A stretch of 40,011 nt of DNA from DASSBG01 sp965651365 (lineage in GTDB: Bacteria; Pseudomonadota; Gammaproteobacteria; Xanthomonadales; Rhodanobacteraceae): contig CBFGSA010000008.1 in assembly GCA_965651365.1 (NCBI GenBank), positions 1-40,011 of the forward strand. Reading direction: 5' to 3'. Positions within the stretch are counted from its first letter, which is position 1; the number at the start of each line of letters is the position of its first letter. Positions 31,659-39,286 of the stretch are shown here, piece after piece. Made by a program: the position numbers and the translations under genes. The notes below the pieces were generated by a model, which was given only the letters and a program-made list of their open reading frames with translations, did not search any database and was not told the origin of the DNA.

Positions 31659-33673
31659 TGATTTCAAGCAAGGTGTTGCTGGCGATCGTCCTGGCCCCAC
31701 TGCTCGGCGCGCTGATTGCGGGTTTGCTGCGCAACCAGGTCGGTCGTGCCGGCGCGGCCGCGGCCGCCATTGCCGGTGTGGCGGTCAGCACCGTGCTGTC
31801 GATCTGGGTGCTGTGGCAGCTCGGCTGGAACGGGGCCGAAACCTACAACCAGTACGTCTACACCTGGGCCCAGGTCGGCGACCTGCCGATCGGCGTCGGT
31901 TTCCTGGTCGACCGCCTGACCGCGCTGATGATGGCCACCGTCAGCTTTGTCTCGCTGATGGTGCATGTCTACACCATCGGCTACATGGCCGAGGACGACG
32001 GCTTCCAGCGCTTTTTCAGCTACATCGCACTGTTCACCTTCTCGATGCTGATGCTGGTGATGGCCAACAACTTCATGCAGCTGTTCTTCGGCTGGGAAGC
32101 GGTTGGTCTGGTGTCTTACTTGCTGATCGGCTTCTGGTACAAGCGCGACACGGCGATCTTTGCCAACCTCAAGGCCTTCATCGTCAACCGTGTCGGCGAC
32201 TTCGGTTTCATCATCGGCATTGCTGCCGTGCTGTTTGCCTTCCACTCGCTGGACTACGCCACCGTGTTCGCGCACGCCGGCGAGCTGGCCGGGCGCGAGG
32301 TATCGATCTGGGGTGACAGCACCGCCAGCCTGGCGACCGTGATCTGCATCGGACTTTTTGTCGGCGCGATGGGCAAGTCGGCCCAGGTGCCGCTGCATGT
32401 GTGGCTGCCCGATTCGATGGAAGGCCCGACGCCGATCTCGGCACTGATCCACGCCGCGACCATGGTCACGGCCGGCATCTTCATGGTGGCGCGGATGTCG
32501 CCGCTGTTCGAGATGTCGCCCGCCGCGCTGTCGTTCGTGCTGGTGATCGGCGCCACCACCGCCTTCTTCACCGGCCTGATTGCGATCGTGCAGAACGACA
32601 TCAAGCGCGTGGTGGCCTATTCGACCCTGTCGCAGCTCGGTTACATGACCGTGGCGCTGGGCGTGTCGGCCTATGCCGGCGGCATCTTTCACCTGATGAC
32701 CCATGCCTTCTTCAAGGCCCTGCTGTTCCTCGGCTCGGGCAGCGTGATCATTGCCATGCATCACGGCCAGGACATGCGCTTCATGGGCGGTCTGGGCAAG
32801 AAGATGCCGATCACCTGCATCACCATGTGGATCGGCTCGCTGGCCCTGGTGGCCTTCCCCGGCACGTCCGGTTTCTTCTCCAAGGATTCGATCATCGAGG
32901 CGGTGGCCGAATCGCACCGCTTCGGCGCCGGCTACGCCTACTGGTGCGTGCTGCTGGGCGTGTTCGTGACCTCGCTGTACAGCTTCCGCCTGCTGTACCT
33001 GACCTTCCACGGCAAGCCGCGCTACAAGATCGATCATGATGCGCCGCACCTGGAGGATGGCAATACCCAGGTCGAGATTCTGCCGCATGCACCGAAGGAA
33101 TCGCCCTGGGTGGTGACCGTGCCGCTGATCGCGCTGGCCATTCCCTCGCTGGCGATTGGCTGGCCGACCATCAGGCCGCTGCTCTACGGCAACTGGTTCG
33201 GCAATGCCATCCAGGTGCACGAAGCCAACAATGTGCTGGGCGAGCTGGCGCACCACTACCACGGCGGCTGGGCCATGATCGTGCACAGTCTCACCAGCGT
33301 GCCCTTGTGGCTGATGCTGGCCGGTTTCGTGCTGGCGACCTGGGTCTATCTGTTCAACCCGTCGATCGCCGATCGCGCCGCGCGTGCCCTGAGCCCGATC
33401 TACCGCATGCTGAGCAGGAAGTACTGGATGGACGACATCCAGTACGCACTGTTCGCCCGTGGTGGCCAGACGCTCGGCCGCGGCCTGTGGAAGTTCGGCG
33501 ACGCCGGCATCATCGACGCCGGCCTGGTCAACGGCTCGGCGCGCATGGTCGACCGCCTGTCCGCCGTGGTGCGCCGCCTGCAGTCCGGCTACCTCTACCA
33601 CTACGCCTTCGCCATGGTCGTCGGCCTGATCCTGCTGCTCGGCGGCAACTGGCTGTTCGGGGGTGGGGCATGA
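31655..33673 (+). CDS. nuoL: NADH-quinone oxidoreductase subunit L
   Basis: Distal antiporter-like proton-pumping subunit. 672 residues, about 16 transmembrane helices and the long lateral helix at the C-terminus. Conserved elements include FFGWEAVGLVSYLLIGFWY (essential Glu), GAMGKSAQVPLHVWLPDSMEGPTPISALIHAATMVTAGIFM (Lys and gating residues) and FKALLFLGSGSVI. ATG 31655 and 31658 are adjacent; 31655 forms the ATGA. The stop lies in ATGA 33670-33673, which opens an 85-codon frame reaching nuoM. Confidence 0.97.
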   Translation: MMISSKVLLAIVLAPLLGALIAGLLRNQVGRAGAAAAAIAGVAVSTVLSIWVLWQLGWNGAETYNQYVYTWAQVGDLPIGVGFLVDRLTALMMATVSFVSLMVHVYTIGYMAEDDGFQRFFSYIALFTFSMLMLVMANNFMQLFFGWEAVGLVSYLLIGFWYKRDTAIFANLKAFIVNRVGDFGFIIGIAAVLFAFHSLDYATVFAHAGELAGREVSIWGDSTASLATVICIGLFVGAMGKSAQVPLHVWLPDSMEGPTPISALIHAATMVTAGIFMVARMSPLFEMSPAALSFVLVIGATTAFFTGLIAIVQNDIKRVVAYSTLSQLGYMTVALGVSAYAGGIFHLMTHAFFKALLFLGSGSVIIAMHHGQDMRFMGGLGKKMPITCITMWIGSLALVAFPGTSGFFSKDSIIEAVAESHRFGAGYAYWCVLLGVFVTSLYSFRLLYLTFHGKPRYKIDHDAPHLEDGNTQVEILPHAPKESPWVVTVPLIALAIPSLAIGWPTIRPLLYGNWFGNAIQVHEANNVLGELAHHYHGGWAMIVHSLTSVPLWLMLAGFVLATWVYLFNPSIADRAARALSPIYRMLSRKYWMDDIQYALFARGGQTLGRGLWKFGDAGIIDAGLVNGSARMVDRLSAVVRRLQSGYLYHYAFAMVVGLILLLGGNWLFGGGA

Positions 33674-33927
33674 GTGCTGCACGCTTGCGCGATGTCGCTT
33701 TGACTCGCCGTAGTCGCGTATTCGGGCTGCAGGTTTCACAAATGCAGCGGGGCCCGGGACCCGGGACCCGGGACCCGCAGGTAGCAACTCTCGCGAGGTT
33801 TCCGGAATCAAAGTCTCCGTTGCCAACAATTGACTCGGTTGTCGCTACCAACTCCGTGCTGCGAGCTCTTTCGGGTCCCGCTCCGAAAGGTACGATTCTC
33901 GCCCATAACGCCAAGGATCCCTCATGA
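33670..33927 (+). other. 85-codon bridging ORF between nuoL and nuoM
   Basis: Opens with ATGA 33670-33673 on the nuoL stop and closes with ATGA 33924-33927 on the nuoM start. The frame is open through the whole 250-nt gap, including a CCCGGGA array. The peptide starts MSAARLRDVALTRRS, contains GPGPGTRDP from the array, and ends GTILAHNAKDPS. No family recognised. It could be a real small protein or only a ribosome carrier. No clear nuoM ribosome site is seen (AAGGATCC at 33913-33920 is a weak candidate). Confidence 0.4.
33753..33880. repeat. CCCGGGA array and inverted arms in the nuoL-nuoM gap
   Basis: CCCGGGA is repeated 3.6 times at 33753-33777. Beyond it, inverted arms flank a centre of about 60 nt: CGGGACCCG (33769-33777) pairs with CGGGTCCCG (33872-33880), and GGTAGC (33780-33785) pairs with GCTACC (33844-33849). 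The unit is again 7 nt (GGGACCC when rotated), like the GGGAATC/GGGAATG arrays between nuoD and nuoE, so the two elements are probably related in origin. Confidence 0.8.
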
Positions 33928-35423
33928 CCGACTGGCCCATTCTGAGCCTGCTGATCTGGTTCTCCCTCGGCGGCGCCGTGCTGGTGCTGGCAGCCGGGGA
34001 TGCGCGGCCGCGCGTGGCGCGCTGGCTGGCGCTGGTCATTGCGCTGGTGGTGATGCTGCTGAACTTTGCCATGCTGCCGTATTTCGATTCCGCGACGGCG
34101 GCGATGCAGTTCGTGGAGAACCTGCCATTCAGTCCTGAAGCGGGTATCCGCTATCACCTGGGCGTCGACGGCATTGCCATGCCGCTGGTGCTGCTGACCA
34201 CGATCATCACGCCGCTGGCCATCGTCGGCGCCTGGGAAGTGATCCAGAAAAAGGTGCACCAGTTCATGGCCTGCCTGCTGGCCCTGAACGGTCTGCAGAT
34301 CGGCGTGTTCAGCGCCGCCGACTCGATGCTGTTCTACGCCTTCTTCGAAGGCATGCTGATCCCGATGTTCATCCTGATCGGCCTGTGGGGCGGCCCGCGC
34401 CGCGTCTACGCGACACTGAAGTTCTTCATCTACACCTTCCTTGGCTCGGTGTTCTTCCTGATCGCGCTGATCTACCTGCGCCTGCAGGCCGGCAGCTTCG
34501 ACATCGCGGCGCTGCAGGCCCTGAAGATGCCGCTGATGACCCAGGTCTGGCTGTTCCTGGCCTTCCTCGGTGCCTTCGCGATCAAGGTGCCGATGTGGCC
34601 GGTGCATACCTGGCTGCCCGATGCGCATGTGGAAGCGCCCACCGCAGGGTCCGTGGTGCTGGCCGCGGTGATGCTGAAGGTCGGCACCTACGGTCTGCTG
34701 CGCTTCTCGCTGCCGGTGCTGCCCGATGCCACCATGATGCTGGCCTGGCCGATGATCGTGATCAGCATCATCGCCATCATCTACATCGGCTACGTGGCCA
34801 TGGTGCAGCCGGACATGAAGAAGGTGATCGCCTATTCCTCGGTCTCGCACATGGGCGTGGTGACGGTCGGCATCTTCATCGCCATCGTGCTGATCCGCGC
34901 CAGGGTCGACCCGCAGACGGCCCAGCTCGGTCTGTCCGGGGCGATGGTGCAGATGATTTCGCACGGTTTCGTCTCCGGCGCGCTGTTTACCTGCATCGGC
35001 GTCATGTACGACCGCACCCACACCCGCGAGCTGGCGCGCTACGGCGGCCTGACCACGGTGATGCCCTGGTTTGCGGCCTTCATGGTGCTGTTCGCGATGG
35101 CCAATGTCGGACTTCCCGGCACCAGCGGTTTCCCCGGCGAGTTCATGGTCATCCTGTCCACCTTCAGCGTCAACATCTGGGTGGCGCTGGGAACCGCCTT
35201 CACCCTGATCATCGCCGCCGGCTACACGTTGTGGTGGCTGAAAAAGCTGATCTGGGGCACGCCGCGCAGTGAAGAGGCGGCCGCGATGACGGACATCAAC
35301 CCGCGTGAGGCCCTGGTGCTGGCCGGCTTCGCCGTGTGCGTGCTGGCGCTTGGCGTGTGGCCGTATCCGCTGACCCACATGATGGATGCGTCCATCGCCC
35401 ACCTTGTCTCGCAACTGGTCTGA
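33924..35423 (+). CDS. nuoM: NADH-quinone oxidoreductase subunit M
   Basis: Second antiporter-like proton-pumping subunit. 499 residues, about 14 transmembrane helices, with FYAFFEGMLIPMFILIGLWGG (essential Glu), FLAFLGAFAIKVPMWPVHTWLPDAHVEAPTAGSVVLAAVMLKVGTYG (central Lys) and SVSHMGVV. Standard length. The start MTDWPILSLL lies in the ATGA shared with the frame from nuoL. nuoN starts 11 nt after the stop, without a bridging frame. Confidence 0.97.
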   Translation: MTDWPILSLLIWFSLGGAVLVLAAGDARPRVARWLALVIALVVMLLNFAMLPYFDSATAAMQFVENLPFSPEAGIRYHLGVDGIAMPLVLLTTIITPLAIVGAWEVIQKKVHQFMACLLALNGLQIGVFSAADSMLFYAFFEGMLIPMFILIGLWGGPRRVYATLKFFIYTFLGSVFFLIALIYLRLQAGSFDIAALQALKMPLMTQVWLFLAFLGAFAIKVPMWPVHTWLPDAHVEAPTAGSVVLAAVMLKVGTYGLLRFSLPVLPDATMMLAWPMIVISIIAIIYIGYVAMVQPDMKKVIAYSSVSHMGVVTVGIFIAIVLIRARVDPQTAQLGLSGAMVQMISHGFVSGALFTCIGVMYDRTHTRELARYGGLTTVMPWFAAFMVLFAMANVGLPGTSGFPGEFMVILSTFSVNIWVALGTAFTLIIAAGYTLWWLKKLIWGTPRSEEAAAMTDINPREALVLAGFAVCVLALGVWPYPLTHMMDASIAHLVSQLV

Positions 35424-35434
35424 AGGCTTACGTG

Positions 35435-36874
35435 ATGCCCAATCTCACCGATGTCCTGACGATTCTGCCGGAGCTGTACCTGCTGGCGGCCACCTGTGTT
35501 CTGCTGCTGATGGACGTGTTCCTGCGCGAGGATCAGAAAGGGCTGACCCACTGGCTCGCGATCGCGATCGCCGTGGTCGGTATCTGGCTGGTGATCGGCA
35601 ACGGCCACAACGATGTCGCCAGCGCCTTCGGCGGCATGTACCTCAACGACGGCATGGCCACCGTGCTCAAGGTGTTCATCCTGCTGTCGACGATTCTCGT
35701 GTTCATCTATGCGCGGCCGTATCTGCAGCAGCGCAATCTGCATGTGGGCGAGTTCTACTCGCTGACCCTGTTCGCCAGCACCGGTGGCATGTTCCTGGTC
35801 TCGGCCGGCAACCTGGTGACGGTGTATGTCGGTCTGCAGCTCCTGGCGCTGTGTTCGTACACGCTGGTGGCGCTGAACCGCGAATCGCCGTTGTCTTCGG
35901 AAGCGGCCATGAAGTACTTCGTCTTGAGCGCGCTGGCTTCGGGCATGCTGCTGTTCGGCATGTCGATGATCTACGGCGGCACCGCGAGCCTGGACCTGGC
36001 GCAGATCGCCGCCGTTGCGCCGCACGCGGCCCATCCCAATCTGCTGGTGTTTGGCCTGGTGTTCGTGGTGGTCGGCATCACCTTCGAGATGGGCGTGGCA
36101 CCGTTTCACATGTGGCTGCCGGATGTGTACGATGGCGCGCCCACGGCGGTCACCAACTTCATCGGCTCGGTGTCCAAGCTGGCGGCCTTCGGCATGGCCG
36201 TGCGCCTGCTCGACTACGGCCTGCAGCCGCTGGTCGCCGACTGGCAGGCGATGCTGGCAGCACTGGCGGCGCTGTCGCTCATCATCGGCAACCTGGTCGC
36301 CATTGCCCAGACCAATCTCAAGCGCATGCTGGCCTATTCGACCATCGCCCACATGGGCTTCGTGGTGCTGGGCCTGATCCAGGGCAATGGCCTGGGCTAC
36401 GCCGCGGCCATGTTCTACGTGGTCTGCTACGCGCTGATGTCGACCGCCGCCTTCGGCGTGATCCTGGCGCTGGCGCGTACCGGCTTCGAGGCCGAGAACA
36501 TCGACGACTTCAAGGGCCTCAACAAGCGCTCGCCGTGGTTCGCCGGCATCATGGCCATGGCCATGTTCTCGCTGGCCGGCATCCCCCCGCTGTGGGGCTT
36601 CTGGGCCAAGCTGCTGGTGCTCAAGGCCACCATCGACGCCGGCTTCCTGTGGCTGGCCATCGTCGCCGTCATCACCGCCATCATCGGCCTGTTCTACTAC
36701 CTGCGCGTGGTCAAGGTGATGTACTTCGACGAGCCCAACGAAGGCAGCGAACTGGCCGCCAACAGCGACCGCTCCCTGCGCTGGGTGCTCAGCCTCAACG
36801 GCCTGGCCCTGCTGGTCGTCGGCCTGTACTGGAACCCGCTGCTCGCCTGGTGCCAACAGGCCTTCGCCGGCTGA
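35435..36874 (+). CDS. nuoN: NADH-quinone oxidoreductase subunit N
   Basis: Third antiporter-like subunit and last gene of the operon. 479 residues, about 14 transmembrane helices, with VTVYVGLQLLALCSYTLVAL, FEMGVAPFHMWLPDVYDGAPTAVTNFIGSVSKLAAFG (Lys site) and STIAHMGFVVLG. ATG 35435 (preceded by an in-frame GTG at 35432) gives the family start; the frame from 35336 is inside nuoM. No terminator with a T tract is visible in the 136 nt after the stop, which hold nothing else I can name. Confidence 0.96.
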   Translation: MPNLTDVLTILPELYLLAATCVLLLMDVFLREDQKGLTHWLAIAIAVVGIWLVIGNGHNDVASAFGGMYLNDGMATVLKVFILLSTILVFIYARPYLQQRNLHVGEFYSLTLFASTGGMFLVSAGNLVTVYVGLQLLALCSYTLVALNRESPLSSEAAMKYFVLSALASGMLLFGMSMIYGGTASLDLAQIAAVAPHAAHPNLLVFGLVFVVVGITFEMGVAPFHMWLPDVYDGAPTAVTNFIGSVSKLAAFGMAVRLLDYGLQPLVADWQAMLAALAALSLIIGNLVAIAQTNLKRMLAYSTIAHMGFVVLGLIQGNGLGYAAAMFYVVCYALMSTAAFGVILALARTGFEAENIDDFKGLNKRSPWFAGIMAMAMFSLAGIPPLWGFWAKLLVLKATIDAGFLWLAIVAVITAIIGLFYYLRVVKVMYFDEPNEGSELAANSDRSLRWVLSLNGLALLVVGLYWNPLLAWCQQAFAG

Positions 36875-37010
36875 CGCCAAACTAGCTATTCAGGGCTTGA
36901 GTTACTGGTTTGTACCCGCTCGGCCAGCAGCCTGTCGGGCTTTGCCGGTCGAGTCGAGAATTCGGCTGTGCGAGGACAGATTTTTGACGATTCGCAGGTT
37001 CATAGTGGTG

Positions 37011-37304
37011 CTATGGGCCAAGAATCGGCGGAAATATGGACCACACAGCCGGATTCGCAGGCCGATCGGGTAAGGTCCGACAGGCTGCCAACATCCGTGC
37101 ATTGATGAACAGCACGTCAAGTGGGGTATCCAGCGCGGCGACAATGACCTGCAATGAACCGACCGTTGGATTGCGGCGGTTGCGTTCGATGCCGGAAAGA
37201 TAGGTGGGGTCGATACCGGCGCGAAAGGCCAGCTCCTCCTGGCTGATTCCGGCACGCTGTCGCAGCACGCGCACGGCAGCACCGACGCAACTTGATATAT
37301 CCAT
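37011..37304 (-). CDS. XRE-family transcriptional regulator
   Basis: 97 residues with a Cro/C1-type helix-turn-helix: VLRQRAGISQEELAFRAGIDPTYLSGIERNRRNPTVGSLQVIVAAL, about residues 13-58, a near-perfect match to the pattern. The rest has no recognised ligand or oligomerisation domain. It probably binds an operator in the 103-nt gap to the divergent secreted-protein gene or its own promoter, but I see no obvious palindrome there. Small stand-alone XRE proteins often belong to mobile or accessory DNA, in keeping with the loss of synteny after nuoN. Confidence 0.85.
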   Translation of the reverse strand: MDISSCVGAAVRVLRQRAGISQEELAFRAGIDPTYLSGIERNRRNPTVGSLQVIVAALDTPLDVLFINARMLAACRTLPDRPANPAVWSIFPPILGP

Positions 37305-37407
37305 GCCGGCGATCTAGTCTGGCGCGGAACATCCGGCCATGGACTACAAGTCAAGATTTCAGTTTCAGGGCTGGATGGCACCCCGACAGGTGAGCAGGGA
37401 GACGGGA

Positions 37408-38456
37408 ATGCGTGGGGATGGATGGAGTGGAGCGTCGTGGTTGTTGCTGTGCGCCCTGGGCCTGCTGCCGGCCTTTGCAGCCGGGCAGGAACTGTGCGGC
37501 ATCGATTCGATTTTCTATGATGGCTACGAAGTTGCGACGAGCAACCCGGCCAGTGCTTCGGCACCCGGTGCCATAAGCTCACCGGGCATCGCGATCAGCA
37601 TCACCGGGCCGACCCTGTCCGCCAGCGTGAGCTACCCGGCCAGCGGTGCCACGGCTGACGGGCCAGGCGTGGACGTTGTCGGCAGCTACACCGGACCGAC
37701 CGATACCGGCATCACGGTCAATGGCGTGCTGGCCAGTGTCGATGGCGGCCACTTTCTGGCTCCGGCGGTACCGTTGCAGCCGGGTGCGAATACCCTGAAT
37801 GTGGTGGCGGCGAACATCTCCGGTGGCAGCGCCACCGCGACATCCAGTGTTACCCGAGGCTTGGCGACGGCAGCCCCGGTACAACTGCATGTGATTCGTC
37901 GGGTCGGCTTCGCGCCCATGCAGATCGAATTCAGCCCCAGTGTGGGCGTGCTGCCTAATGGTGCCACGCAAAGCGCACTGGCCATCGACTACGACGGTGA
38001 TGGAGTGGATGACATAAGCAATCCGGCACCGGGCACGCCGCTCACCTGGCAGGCCACACAGCCGGGCTGTATGCCGCGCGTCTGACCGTGGTCGACAGCA
38101 ACAACGTCACCTACACCGCGTATGCGCGTTATCTGGTCAAGGACTTCCAGCGCCAGAGCGGCATGTTGTGCGACGTGTTCGGGTACATGAAGCAGCGCTT
38201 GTTGGCACAGGACAGCGCCGCCGCCCTGACCGCCATCGACCCAACCGCACAGGACGAATACCAGGATCTGTTCAACAACAACGCCGCCAGCCTGCCGGCC
38301 TATGTCGCCAATCTGGGCCATATCGTCGACGGTTACGTGACCAGTCGTACCGCCACCTTCATCGTGGTGCGCCAGAACCCCGACCAGAGCCTGTCCGGAT
38401 TCCACCTGGAGTTCTCGCAGGCCGACGACGGTACCTGGCGCATCGCGGGGATGTAG
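37408..38456 (+). pseudogene. Secreted PKD/glucodextranase-B-like protein, frameshifted
   Basis: From ATG 37408 (behind GGGAGACGGGA): a signal peptide (WLLLCALGLLPAFAAG), then CGIDSIFYDGYEV, then a beta-rich module (VNGVLASVDGGHFLAPAVPLQPGANTLNVVA) like glucodextranase domain B, then a PKD-like start IDYDGDGVDD. The first frame ends soon after TWQATQPG at about 38085. The expected continuation LYAARLTVVDSNN is found one base out of frame and runs to 38456, ending DDGTWRIAGM. Restoring one base near 38070 (GGC-CTG in place of GGCTG) joins both parts into one protein of about 350 residues. Either a real single-base deletion or a sequencing error. Confidence 0.75.
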
Positions 38457-38466
38457 GAGGCTGAAG

Positions 38467-38814
38467 ATGAACACAGTGCCATCCCCGACGCCGGCACCTG
38501 CCCCACAGCGATCACTGGTGCTGCGCATTTGCATCGTGCTCAGCTTGATACACGCCATTTACGTAATCGGTGGTTGGTATATGCAGTGGCTGATCCCTGC
38601 ATTTCCAAGCCAACATTTCTTCGGCTATACGGCTGAATCAGTATGGACGCGACTGCTTGAAACGTGGCCTGCCTGGTGGGTTGTTTGCCTTGTCTTGAAT
38701 CGAGGTAACTGGCGCCAAATCATTAAACCTATGCTGATGATTTCTATCATTTGGCTTTTTTCAGCGGCGTTCGTTCTCCCGCTCTTATGGACATTCCGCG
38801 GAGGTTTTGGATGA
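38467..38814 (+). CDS. Small hypothetical membrane protein
   Basis: 115 residues, no known family. A Pro-rich N-terminus (PSPTPAPAP) is followed by three hydrophobic segments (about residues 17-40, 66-80 and 85-105). AGGAGG at 38456-38461 is a strong ribosome site for ATG 38467. The stop overlaps the next gene by ATGA, so the two are translated together. Base composition is visibly lower in GC, and codon choice is less biased than in the nuo genes, suggesting recent acquisition. Confidence 0.65.
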   Translation: MNTVPSPTPAPAPQRSLVLRICIVLSLIHAIYVIGGWYMQWLIPAFPSQHFFGYTAESVWTRLLETWPAWWVVCLVLNRGNWRQIIKPMLMISIIWLFSAAFVLPLLWTFRGGFG

Positions 38815-39131
38815 ACGATATTGGCGCTACTCCAGAACAGAACCCCACAGCAAGTCCAAGCCGGTTTGCGACATGGATAGTCTTGATATCGCCGGTAATT
38901 CTAGGAATTTGGTGGGTACTCAGCTTTCTAATCCATGACAAGTATGCTTGGAGTGATTGGTACGTTGCGTTTGGCATGTTGGTTGCCACGTTGGTGGGCT
39001 TCATCGGGGGTGTGGCACTAGCGGTAAATCGACGTAACGCGTGGTGGGTTCTCATTAGCTTGGCCTCTATAGGCCTAGCTTATCTTCTTTGGCGGGTGTA
39101 CGCAGCCATTGGATTGGGGCCGCTGCACTGA
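38811..39131 (+). CDS. Small hypothetical membrane protein (partner of preceding gene)
   Basis: 106 residues with three predicted transmembrane segments (about residues 20-40, 50-68 and 75-97); the name of the family is not known to me. ATG 38811 overlaps the previous stop by ATGA. Lower GC than the core genes, as for its neighbour. The pair could form a two-component membrane complex, but nothing in the sequence shows a function. The following 155 nt hold only the ribosome site of the next gene. Confidence 0.65.
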   Translation: MNDIGATPEQNPTASPSRFATWIVLISPVILGIWWVLSFLIHDKYAWSDWYVAFGMLVATLVGFIGGVALAVNRRNAWWVLISLASIGLAYLLWRVYAAIGLGPLH

Positions 39132-39286
39132 CTGGACATTTTTGATGCCGGCCTGGTGGGTAATATGCGCCACAGCAAGGGCGGTTGCCTGGCGGTAGGC
39201 CGACGAACTGATCTGGGTAGTCACATGCATATGGCCTGTGACGTTTGCTGGCAAGCGTGCAGACCTTCGAACCGAGGAGGTAAAAA

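Noticed and set aside
31664..33829. 721-codon antisense frame opposite nuoL
   Set aside because: Same reason: it is the complement of a strongly conserved membrane protein gene, full of His/Gln/Asp runs, with no domain or ribosome site.
33670..33927. 4-bp ATGA direct repeats as transposon target duplications
   Set aside because: ATGA is expected at coupled stop/start sites, and no transposon ends are recognised, so a target duplication cannot be separated from selection for coupling. Kept only as a possible explanation.
33528..35414. 628-codon antisense frame opposite nuoM
   Set aside because: Shadow of nuoM; composition is Asp/His/Gln-rich with no recognisable fold.
36902..37582. 226-codon minus-strand frame around the XRE gene
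   Set aside because: It overlaps the XRE gene in another frame, lacks a domain, and has Pro/Ser/Arg-rich shadow composition.
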